A stretch of 64,000 bases of DNA from Pelagicoccus sp. (GTDB lineage Bacteria > Verrucomicrobiota > Verrucomicrobiia > Opitutales > Opitutaceae). Location: contig JANQRJ010000036.1 of assembly GCA_028284635.1 (NCBI GenBank), forward strand, positions 1 through 64,000, given 5' to 3'. A program made the translations under genes and the position numbers. Under the pieces are notes generated by a model that was not told where the DNA came from, did no database searches, and worked only from the letters and a program-made list of their open reading frames with translations. Below, one piece after another: positions 56,959-64,000 of this stretch. Numbering within the stretch: the stretch's first letter is position 1; every line of letters starts with the position of its first letter.

Positions 56959-58458
56959 ATGAAAGAGCTTTTCGGTCTATTTCTTTTTCTCGTTACCGGA
57001 TTCGCTTGGGCAGCGGAGAAGCCGAACATCGTTTTCATCCTCGTCGACGATGTCGGGGTGGGTGATATAAAAAGCTACTATCCTTCGTCGAAGGTAAAGA
57101 CGCCGAATATCGATAGCCTTGCTGTCCAAGGGATGCGCTTTACGCAGGCCTACGCTCCCTGTTCGGTCTGCTCGCCTTCGCGCTACGCTCTGCTTAGCGG
57201 ATTCTACCCCTCCCGCGGTCCCTTGCGGGACAAGCATGTAAACACGAGGAGCCCACTTGCTATCGACCTGGATATGATGACGCTTCCAGGCTTCTTGAAG
57301 GAGCGCGGCTACCGTACGGCGCACATCGGCAAATGGCATCTGGGCTATGGATCGGATGGCCCTCCCAATTGGGCCGGCGAACTACGTCCGGGACCGAACG
57401 AAATCGGATTCGACTACCATCTTGGGATTCCAAAGAACCACAACGACGACTTCAAGACCTACGTGGAAAACGGCAGGCTGCTTTGGCTCAAGGACGGCAT
57501 CGCCGAGCTTACGACCGCTCCGACGAAGGATCAGCTGACGAAGATCCGCTACGATGACGAGGTCGACTCGACTCTGACGGAGAAGGCCATCGAGTTCATT
57601 AAAGAGAATCGCGACCAGCCGTTCTTCGTATGCCTCGCTCTCGTCGCGACGCACACGCACATCACGCCGCGCGAGAAGTTTCGCGGCACGAGCGAGATCG
57701 GACAGCTCGGCGACTACATCTACGAGCTGGACTATCACGTGGGTGAAATCATGGCCACGCTCGACGAGCTCGAACTAGCCGACGACACTATATTGATTTT
57801 TTCGAGCGACAATGGCGCTCAGAAAGACGACTTTCAGGGTGCGGGTAAGAATAGCGAGAACTTGGACTTGGGCGCGGGTAGGAACTTGAACTTGAGAAGC
57901 GAATCCCATGATGTCGCCGTGAAGGCCAGAACCGCGAAGACGGATGCCCGCGTGAAGCACGGACACCGTTCCAACGGCGACTTCCGCGGATACAAGGCCG
58001 GCAATTTCGAGGGCGGCTTCCGGGTGCCGTATATCGCCCGCTGGCCGGGCAGGATCCCTGCCGGCGTGGAGTCCGACCAGATCGTCACTCTGGCAGACAC
58101 GCTCGCTACCGTGGCCGGATTTCTAGGCGAGGAGCTTTCGGACTCGGCGGGTGGAGATTCCTTCGATCTCAGTCCGGTATTCCTGGGCGAGGAAGCGGAG
58201 GGTCTGATGCCCAGAAACGTCATTCTGCAAGCCGCCCGCGGCGAGCTGGCCTTTCGGGACGGCGACTGGAAGCTCCGTTTCACGGAAGCGCCCGATTGGA
58301 CAGGCGAGGAAGTCGAGCTGCCCGAGAGTGCCTACGAGCTCTACAACCTCGCCTATGACTTGTCCGAAGAGCGCGACTTGTCGCAAGAAGATCCGGAACG
58401 CGCCGAGGCGATGAGGAACCATTTGCTTGAATTGCTCAAGCGAGGCCGCAGCCGGTAG
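56959..58458 (+). CDS. Exported arylsulfatase (copy 1 of a tandem pair)
   Basis: 499 aa. Signal peptide ending near FAWAA (about 15-19). The metal site is NIVFILVDDVGVGDI, and the formylglycine motif CSPSR (about 74-78) is in CSVCSPSRYALLSG. GKWHLGY holds the catalytic Lys/His (about 121-127). Type I sulfatases hydrolyse sulfate esters on polysaccharides and need a maturase to convert Cys to formylglycine; none is in the window. The protein is about 85-90% identical by eye to the next gene. Confidence 0.93.
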   Translation: MKELFGLFLFLVTGFAWAAEKPNIVFILVDDVGVGDIKSYYPSSKVKTPNIDSLAVQGMRFTQAYAPCSVCSPSRYALLSGFYPSRGPLRDKHVNTRSPLAIDLDMMTLPGFLKERGYRTAHIGKWHLGYGSDGPPNWAGELRPGPNEIGFDYHLGIPKNHNDDFKTYVENGRLLWLKDGIAELTTAPTKDQLTKIRYDDEVDSTLTEKAIEFIKENRDQPFFVCLALVATHTHITPREKFRGTSEIGQLGDYIYELDYHVGEIMATLDELELADDTILIFSSDNGAQKDDFQGAGKNSENLDLGAGRNLNLRSESHDVAVKARTAKTDARVKHGHRSNGDFRGYKAGNFEGGFRVPYIARWPGRIPAGVESDQIVTLADTLATVAGFLGEELSDSAGGDSFDLSPVFLGEEAEGLMPRNVILQAARGELAFRDGDWKLRFTEAPDWTGEEVELPESAYELYNLAYDLSEERDLSQEDPERAEAMRNHLLELLKRGRSR

Positions 58459-58470
58459 GCGCTTTTTTTG

Positions 58471-58500
58471 CCCGCAGATTGTGCGGATCTTCGCGGATGA
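58471..58500. repeat. CCCGCAGATT-type intergenic repeat (copy a)
   Basis: CCCGCAGATTGTGCGGATCT begins 13 nt after the first sulfatase stop and follows a run of T. Related copies lie at 60090-60120, 63331-63363 and, inverted, 63445-63472. Confidence 0.65.
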
Positions 58501-58611
58501 GACGGAGGGAAGAGCGAAGAGGGTTGCATGCGAAGGCAGAGCAGGATCAAGGTTCTGCGGAAAAAATGGGTTCGACTTGCGTAGGGCGTTCCAGAAGATT
58601 GTTCCGTACCT

Positions 58612-60078
58612 ATGAAAAAGCTTGTCGGTCTATTCCTTCTTCTCGTTACCGGATTCGCTTGGGGAGCGGAGAAGCCGAACGTCGTTTTCATCCTTTCCGA
58701 CGATGTCGGGGTGGGTGATATAAAAAGCTACTATCCGCCGTCGAAGGTAAAGACGCCGAATATCGATAGCCTTGCTGCCCAAGGGATGCGCTTTACGCAG
58801 GCCTACGCTCCCTGTTCGGTCTGCTCGCCTTCGCGCTACGCTCTGCTCAGCGGATTCTACCCCTCCCGCGGTCCACTGCGGGACAGCCATATAAACGCGA
58901 GGAGCCCGCTGGTTTTCGACCTGGATATGGTGACGCTTCCGAGCTTCTTGAAGGAGCGTGGCTACCGCACGGCCCACATCGGCAAATGGCATCTGGGCTA
59001 TGGATCGGAGAGCCCTCCCAATTGGGCTGGCGAGCTGCATCCGGGGCCGAACGAAATCGGATTCGACTACCATCTCGGGCTTCCGACCAATCATAACGAC
59101 AACTTCAAGACCTACGTGGAAAACGATAGGCTGCTTTGGCTCAAGGACGGCATCACCGAGCTTAGGACCCGTCCGAAGAGGGACCAGCTGACGAAGATTC
59201 GCTACGACGACGAGGTGGACTCGACTCTGACGGAGAAGGCCATCGAGTTCATGAAAGAGAATCGCGACCAGCCGTTCTTCATATATCTCGCTCTTGTCGC
59301 GACGCACACGCACATCACGCCGCACGAGAAGTTTCGCGGCACGAGCGAGATCGGGCAGCTCGGAGACTATATTCACGAGCTGGACTATCACGTGGGGCAA
59401 ATCATGGCGGCGCTCGACGAGCTCGAACTGGCCGACGACACTATATTGATTTTCGCGAGCGACAATGGCGCTCAGGAGGACGACTTTACGAATGCCGGCA
59501 AGAATCTTGATTTGAGAAACGAATCCCACGATGTCGCCGTGAAGGCCAGAACCTCGAAGACGGATGCCCGCGTGAAGTACGGGCACCGTTCCAACGGCGA
59601 CTTCCGCGGCTACAAGGCTGGCAATTTCGAGGGCGGCTTCCGGATACCGTATATCGCCCGCTGGCCGGGCAAGATACCCGCCGGCGTGGAGTCCGACCAG
59701 ATCGTCACCCTGGCAGACACGCTTGCGACCGTGGCCGGATTTCTAGGAGAGGAGCTTCCGGAATCGGTGGGTGGCGACTCTTTCGATCTCAGTCCGGTAT
59801 TCCTGGGCGAGGAAGCGGAGGGTCTGATGCCCAGAAACGTCATTCTGCAAGCCGCCCCTGGCGAGCTGGCCTTCCGGGACGGCGACTGGAAGCTCCGTTT
59901 CACGGAAGCGCCCGATTGGACAGGCGAGGAAGTCAAGCTCCCCGAGAAGGCTTACGAGCTCTACAATCTTGCCGATGACTTGGCTGAAGAGCGCGACTTG
60001 TCGCAAGAAGATCCGGAACGCGCCGAGGCGATGCGAAGCCAATTGCTCGACTTGCTCAAGCGAGGCCGCAGCCGGTAG
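58612..60078 (+). CDS. Exported arylsulfatase (copy 2 of a tandem pair)
   Basis: 488 aa, the same architecture and active-site motifs as copy 1 (CSPSR at about 74-78, GKWHLGY). It lacks 11 residues present in copy 1 in the loop after NAGKN (about 298-310). The duplicated unit includes about 60 nt of upstream sequence (TGGGTTCGACTT) and the 3' flank with a CCCGCAGATT repeat, so the duplication covers the whole gene. Charge differences such as TAPTK versus RTRPK near residue 178 hint at diverging specificity. Confidence 0.93.
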   Translation: MKKLVGLFLLLVTGFAWGAEKPNVVFILSDDVGVGDIKSYYPPSKVKTPNIDSLAAQGMRFTQAYAPCSVCSPSRYALLSGFYPSRGPLRDSHINARSPLVFDLDMVTLPSFLKERGYRTAHIGKWHLGYGSESPPNWAGELHPGPNEIGFDYHLGLPTNHNDNFKTYVENDRLLWLKDGITELRTRPKRDQLTKIRYDDEVDSTLTEKAIEFMKENRDQPFFIYLALVATHTHITPHEKFRGTSEIGQLGDYIHELDYHVGQIMAALDELELADDTILIFASDNGAQEDDFTNAGKNLDLRNESHDVAVKARTSKTDARVKYGHRSNGDFRGYKAGNFEGGFRIPYIARWPGKIPAGVESDQIVTLADTLATVAGFLGEELPESVGGDSFDLSPVFLGEEAEGLMPRNVILQAAPGELAFRDGDWKLRFTEAPDWTGEEVKLPEKAYELYNLADDLAEERDLSQEDPERAEAMRSQLLDLLKRGRSR

Positions 60079-60089
60079 GCGCTTTTTTG

Positions 60090-60120
60090 CCCGCAGATTG
60101 CGCGGATCCCCGTGGATAAG
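60090..60120. repeat. CCCGCAGATT-type intergenic repeat (copy b)
   Basis: Same word after the second sulfatase, CCCGCAGATTGCGCGGATCC, part of the duplicated 3' flank. Confidence 0.65.
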
Positions 60121-60232
60121 AGAGAGGGAAGAAGCACGTTTTCCAAAGTGGGAGCGTGCTCACACCCGATTTTCTTTCAGAAACAATCCAAAATTTTCTA
60201 AGGATCGTAGCCTACGGTTGTCTTAGTACCGT

Positions 60233-60781
60233 ATGCTCGGCTTTCGCCCCAGAAAATCAGACCCCGTTGCGGCGGAGGAATCCATTTCGCTGGAGGCTCT
60301 GTTCGAGTCGCTGGAGGAGCCGCTGCTGGCCTATGCGCTGAAGATAACCGAGTGTTTCGAGTCGGCCCAAGACGTTGTGCAGGAGGCGTTTCTGTCCTTC
60401 CAGCAAGCGGTTGGCATTCGCTCGCCACGGGCTTGGCTCTACCGGACGGTGCATAACTCGGCGATCAACCTGAGTAAAAAGGCGGCCCGCAATACGCCGC
60501 TGCCGGACGAAGGGGCGGCTGACCTGAGCGGGGAAGATCCGCTGGGAGTTCTTCCGAGCGAGGCTCTGGAACGACTGGAGATCGTCGGCCTGACTCAGCT
60601 CTTTCTCAAGGGACTCGACGAACGGTCTCGACTGGTCGTCTCGCTGAAGTTCGACGAAGGGCTCAGCTACCGGGAAATCGGCGAGCGAACCGGTCTTACT
60701 GCGTCGAATGTCGGCTACATCCTCCACCACGCGATAGCCGAGCTAGCTGCGGAATTCGAAAAGATAGGAGTGGGAAAATGA
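60233..60781 (+). CDS. ECF-type RNA polymerase sigma factor
   Basis: 182 aa. Region 2 lies around ALKITECFESAQDVVQEAFLSFQQA (about 35-59) and PRAWLYRTVHNSAINLSKK; region 4 is a helix-turn-helix, LDERSRLVVSLKFDEGLSYREIGERTGLTASNVGYILHHA (about 126-165). It would direct polymerase to a small regulon, likely including its own operon. Its stop overlaps the next start (ATGA), so production of the two is coupled. Confidence 0.88.
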   Translation: MLGFRPRKSDPVAAEESISLEALFESLEEPLLAYALKITECFESAQDVVQEAFLSFQQAVGIRSPRAWLYRTVHNSAINLSKKAARNTPLPDEGAADLSGEDPLGVLPSEALERLEIVGLTQLFLKGLDERSRLVVSLKFDEGLSYREIGERTGLTASNVGYILHHAIAELAAEFEKIGVGK

Positions 60782-63321
60782 ACGACGAAACACGGAACCA
60801 AGATGCTCTGCCCGAGCCTGACGATGCCCAAGGCGCTCGCCTCCTGGCTTTGATCCTGGGGGAAATGGAGCCGGCGGAGCGAGCTGAGCTGGAGCGCGAG
60901 TTGGAGGCGGATCCCGACTTGAAGGCTCGTTACGATCGCTTGGCCTTCGCTGCCGAGCGTATCCGAGAAACCCTTACGATCGAGAAGCAGTCCAGCTCCG
61001 ATTCGCCTGCTCCTCTGCGCCTCTCGCCCGAGCGGCGTCGGCGAGTTCTGCAAGGCCCGGCCAAGAAGCCGTCTCCTCTGCTGCGCTTCGATTTCAACCA
61101 CCCGCTGGTGCCAATGTCGGTAGCCGCTTGCTTCATACTGGTGCTCTATTCCGGCTATCAATGGTTTCAGCCAGATGGGGTTTTCGGAGCGAAGGAGGTG
61201 GAGCCTATTTCATCGGATGTTAAGCGACAACAGCCAGTTCGAGCGGAGGAGGGGGTGGACATTTCATTTCCTGCGAGCGAGGAGAAAAAAGATCCTGAAC
61301 TAAATTTGTTCCAGCAGGAACCCCTGCCTACTCTTGAGCAAGACCGTGAAAATAAGGAGCTTGCCGGAAGTAATATTGGAACGCAGCTGGATGAACTGGG
61401 AGCTTCGATCTCAGTTTTCTCAACGGAATTTCTCGATGACATAGAAACTGAGGAGATTGAACAGGTTTCAGGGGCTGAATTTAGCTTTAATCGACCTCCT
61501 GTCTCGAGTGACTCGACTTTGCCGGTTCCGTCTCGAACTCGCTTTGAGGAACCGGCAAGCGAAGAGGTCTTCATCCTTTCTCCCTTCGTTGCTGAGGCAG
61601 ACGAGGACGCTGGCTATCGAGCGACTTCTACGCTCGCAGGATCGCGGCTGCGTACGGAGCTGAAGGATGTGGCTTCTTCCGGCTATCTTGCTACGGAGGT
61701 CGAGACGCTTATAAGTCCTTTCAACGGGGACGATGAGGAAACTCGCCCGATCAAACGCAAGATCGAGAAGCAAGGCGCTGCCTATGGCTTCCAAGATGGA
61801 CCTGCTGCGAGAACTGACAAGAAGGCCGTGGCTCAAGCGAAGGAAAGGGAAGCGGAAGAGCCCGTGTTCTCGAATATCGCCTCCGGCTTGTTGAGTGACG
61901 GCTCCGGTGGTCTTGCCGATGCTATCTTGCCAAGCGAGCCAGAGCCGGCTCCTCCTCCCGTCCCTGTCTCGAATCCCGTCTTGCAGGCGTATTCGGAAAT
62001 CCTGACGGAGTCGGACCCGCTTTCCACCTTTTCGCTCAACGTTTCGGACGTGTCGTATCGTCTGGCCCAGGCCAGCCTCAGCCGTTCCGAGCTGCCAACG
62101 CCGGCTACGCTGCGAACGGAGGAGTTCGTTAACGCGTTCGACTACGGAGATCCCGAAGCCGCAGCGGGCGAGCCCATCGCCTTCGCTTGGGAACAGAGTC
62201 GGTGGCCCTTTGGCCACGACCGAGACATCCTGCGTTTCTCGTTCAAGACGGCGTCGACTGGCCGCTCCGTTTCTCAGCGGTTCAACCTTGTGCTCGGCAT
62301 CGATGCGTCGGGCTCGATGGCCAGGGCCGACCGTCGCGAGATCGTTGATACGGCGATGGAAGCCCTCGCCACGCAGCTCACGCCCGAGGACACGCTGAGT
62401 GTCGTGACCTTCGGGCGCGAATCCCGGCTGCTGATCGACGGCGTGAACCGCAACAACGGCGATGCGCTTCTGCAGAGCCAAGCCCAATTCAACCCTCAGG
62501 GCGGCACCGACCTGGAGAGCGGACTCGGTCTCGCCTACGAGACTGCCCAACGCCACTTTTCGCCCGCGGCGATCAACCGTGTGATCCTGTTAACCGACGG
62601 CGCGGCCAATCTCGGAAACACAGTTCCCGAGGACATGGCCGCGCTCGTCGAAAACAATCGCCGACAAGGCATCGCCCTCGATTCGTTTGGGGTGGGATTC
62701 GATGGACACGACGATGCCTTCCTCGAGCGCCTCTCCCGCAACGGCGACGGCCGCTATCGCTTTCTGCGTTCGGCGGCCGACGCTCGCCTAGAGCTGGGCG
62801 AGAAGTTCGCTGGCAGTCTGAGGCCGGCAGCTTATGATGTGAAGGTCCAGATCGAGTTCAACTCGAGGCGCGTGCAGCTGTATCAGCAACTTGGTTACCA
62901 GAAGCATCAGCTACGCGACGAGGACTTTCGGGACAATGCGGTCGATGCGGCGGAGCTTGCTGCGGCCGAGGCGGGCAACGCTCTCTATCTGGCTAAGATC
63001 CTCGAAGACGGGGAGGGCGAGATCGGAGTGGCTAGAGCTCGTTTTCGCGATGCCGAGACCGGCGAGTACGCCGAACGCTCCTGGCTGATTCCGTATCGTG
63101 AAGGGACGTCTACTCTGACTGACGCTTCGCCCTCGCTTCGTTTGGCGGCCGCGTCCTTCGGTCTTGCCGCCAAGCTGAACCGAAGCCCGATCGCCGAGAA
63201 TTTCACCTATCAAGACCTGCTGGAACTCACTGCGGATTTCCAGAGCGAGTTTCCCCTGGAACCGCGTGCTATCGAGCTGCGCGAACTGATCTCGACCGCC
63301 CGCAGATTGAGTGGGGAGTGA
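60778..63321 (+). CDS. Membrane vWA protein with anti-sigma-like N-terminus and TonB-plug-like segments
   Basis: 847 aa. An N-terminal helical cytoplasmic region (about 15-100; LILGEMEPAERAELERELEADP is typical of anti-sigma proteins) is followed by a TM helix (about 111-128). The periplasmic part holds two segments that resemble Opitutae TonB-receptor N-termini: IGTQLDELGASISVFSTEFL (200-219) and LSPFVAEADEDAGYRATSTL with AGSRLRTELKDV (268-298). Then a YfbK-like vWF N-domain (about 405-490) and a vWA domain with MIDAS DASGSM (about 507-512). The likely role is to hold the sigma factor and respond to a periplasmic contact. The plug-like segments are explained in the findings. Confidence 0.8.
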   Translation: MNDETRNQDALPEPDDAQGARLLALILGEMEPAERAELERELEADPDLKARYDRLAFAAERIRETLTIEKQSSSDSPAPLRLSPERRRRVLQGPAKKPSPLLRFDFNHPLVPMSVAACFILVLYSGYQWFQPDGVFGAKEVEPISSDVKRQQPVRAEEGVDISFPASEEKKDPELNLFQQEPLPTLEQDRENKELAGSNIGTQLDELGASISVFSTEFLDDIETEEIEQVSGAEFSFNRPPVSSDSTLPVPSRTRFEEPASEEVFILSPFVAEADEDAGYRATSTLAGSRLRTELKDVASSGYLATEVETLISPFNGDDEETRPIKRKIEKQGAAYGFQDGPAARTDKKAVAQAKEREAEEPVFSNIASGLLSDGSGGLADAILPSEPEPAPPPVPVSNPVLQAYSEILTESDPLSTFSLNVSDVSYRLAQASLSRSELPTPATLRTEEFVNAFDYGDPEAAAGEPIAFAWEQSRWPFGHDRDILRFSFKTASTGRSVSQRFNLVLGIDASGSMARADRREIVDTAMEALATQLTPEDTLSVVTFGRESRLLIDGVNRNNGDALLQSQAQFNPQGGTDLESGLGLAYETAQRHFSPAAINRVILLTDGAANLGNTVPEDMAALVENNRRQGIALDSFGVGFDGHDDAFLERLSRNGDGRYRFLRSAADARLELGEKFAGSLRPAAYDVKVQIEFNSRRVQLYQQLGYQKHQLRDEDFRDNAVDAAELAAAEAGNALYLAKILEDGEGEIGVARARFRDAETGEYAERSWLIPYREGTSTLTDASPSLRLAAASFGLAAKLNRSPIAENFTYQDLLELTADFQSEFPLEPRAIELRELISTARRLSGE

Positions 63322-63330
63322 TTTTTTTCG

Positions 63331-63472
63331 GCCCGCAGATTGCGCAGATCTTCGCAGATGAGGTGGGTGGATAACGGAAGCCAATATTCTACTTAGAAAT
63401 TTCTTAACCGCTAATTGTCGCGAATAGATCCTGATGGCTGAGCTATCTGCGGGAATCTGCGTCATCTGCGGG
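63331..63472. repeat. CCCGCAGATT-type repeats, facing pair (copies c and d)
   Basis: GCCCGCAGATTGCGCAGATC at 63331-63350 and the inverted ATCTGCGTCATCTGCGGGC at 63454-63472 bracket the gap between the vWA gene and the last gene. The stretch between is AT-rich and may hold a promoter. Confidence 0.6.
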
Positions 63473-63486
63473 CAAAAAATAACGTC

Positions 63487-64000
63487 ATGAAAAATAAACT
63501 ACATCTATTTCTTTTCTGTCTCTTGCCTGCTTTCGTTTTGGCCAAGGATCCGGGGATCGAGGTTCGGGATGTCGTCTTGCGGGGCGAGTTGACTGAGGAG
63601 GGCGTGGTCTTTACGGCCGCGGGTAAGATCGAGACCGAGCGGCGAGGCGAGACGCGGGTAGCTCTACTGGCGGGCGATGTCGCTCTGCTGGAGAAGCCGC
63701 AACTCAGGCGAGCCGAGCTGGACTACGATGGGGCTTACTCCTTGGTCTTGGATGGGAGCGGCGTATCCGAATTCTCGATTCGCTTCCTGGCGAAAGCGCA
63801 GCGGGAAGCGGATCGCCAATCGATCGCCTTCGATTTTCTCTCGGCTCCGATTCGCCGGCTGGAGTTGTCTGGCTTCCCTTTGAAGGACGAGGTGCAGGTG
63901 GCGAATGCCGCATCGCCGGAGCGGGTAGACGAGCTTTGGGTAGCCCATCTGTCTTCGGCGAGCGCCTTGCGTGTGGAGTGGCGGCCGGCGGGAAGCGAAG
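63487..64000 (+). CDS. Exported hypothetical protein (truncated by window end)
   Basis: At least 171 codons, open to the window edge. Signal peptide MKNKLHLFLFCLLPAFVLA, then a beta-rich mature part (IEVRDVVLRGELTEEGVVFT, ALLAGDVALLEKPQLRRAEL, YSLVLDGSGVSEFSIRFLAK). It is the next gene after the sigma/vWA pair and could belong to the same regulon. No family recognised from this fragment. Confidence 0.75.
   Translation, partial: MKNKLHLFLFCLLPAFVLAKDPGIEVRDVVLRGELTEEGVVFTAAGKIETERRGETRVALLAGDVALLEKPQLRRAELDYDGAYSLVLDGSGVSEFSIRFLAKAQREADRQSIAFDFLSAPIRRLELSGFPLKDEVQVANAASPERVDELWVAHLSSASALRVEWRPAGSE

Noticed and set aside
61468..62556. 362-codon open frame opposite the vWA gene
   Set aside because: Antisense shadow of a gene with clear vWA motifs.

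Overview
The window looks like a marine Verrucomicrobiota chromosome of the class Opitutae (Puniceicoccales/Pelagicoccus-like). This is judged from gene content only. The pointers are two proteins with VPD(T/A)G-type C-terminal sorting signals (the VPDSG variant of PEP-CTERM), paired arylsulfatases beside a Gfo/Idh/MocA oxidoreductase and a GH28-like hydrolase, a DUF6941 protein, and a TonB-receptor plug signature of the kind seen in Opitutae. The LPS transport genes show a Gram-negative envelope. Most of the window is ordinary housekeeping DNA of moderately high GC. There is no prophage, CRISPR array or classical insertion sequence.

Layout. 0-0.65 kb: 3' end of an rRNA operon (23S, 5S, terminator). 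1.3-8.5 kb: a secreted vWA protein, a TPR protein, a glycosyltransferase, an FNT transporter, a DoxX protein and small envelope proteins. 8.6-15 kb: dihydrouridine synthase, VanZ, tRNA-His, trpA, DUF6941, gdhA and a polytopic membrane protein. 15.1-15.8 kb: a REP-associated tyrosine transposase (RAYT) between two nearly identical REP pairs. 15.8-22 kb: pyk, an MBL-fold hydrolase, a ModF-like ATPase, a VPDSG-CTERM protein, folE2 and tRNA-Pro. 22-28.6 kb: VanZ, ligA, a haem-c chemoreceptor and dnaA. 29-34.6 kb: a leftward run of a restriction-modification fusion, then kdsC-lptC-lptA-lptB and hprK. 34.9-43 kb: fused E1 dehydrogenase, rpiB, a TonB-domain protein, rodZ and ftsK. 43.2-47.5 kb: manA, an AsmA-like protein, grpE, dnaJ and def. 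47.5-50.7 kb: an uncharacterised membrane pair with stator-like features. 50.9-60 kb: an NDH-2/cNMP/CBS fusion, then a small sulfated-polysaccharide locus. 60.2-64 kb: an ECF sigma factor overlapping a membrane vWA protein that carries TonB-plug-like motifs, and a truncated secreted protein.

The points most worth a second look are these. (1) A single polypeptide joins a cytosine-C5 methyltransferase to a BsuBI/PstI-type endonuclease and sits 2 nt ahead of kdsC. (2) The sigma-factor partner protein has two segments resembling the N-terminus of Opitutae TonB receptors. (3) The 47.5-50.7 kb pair couples a polytopic protein with an N-anchored coiled-coil protein that has an Asp in its only membrane helix. 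(4) Four long palindromes are all centred on AACGTT. (5) A dense set of REP pairs and perfect inverted repeats fills gaps between convergent genes. Start codons upstream of likely signal peptides were moved downstream from the longest reading frame wherever this gave a sensible N-terminus.
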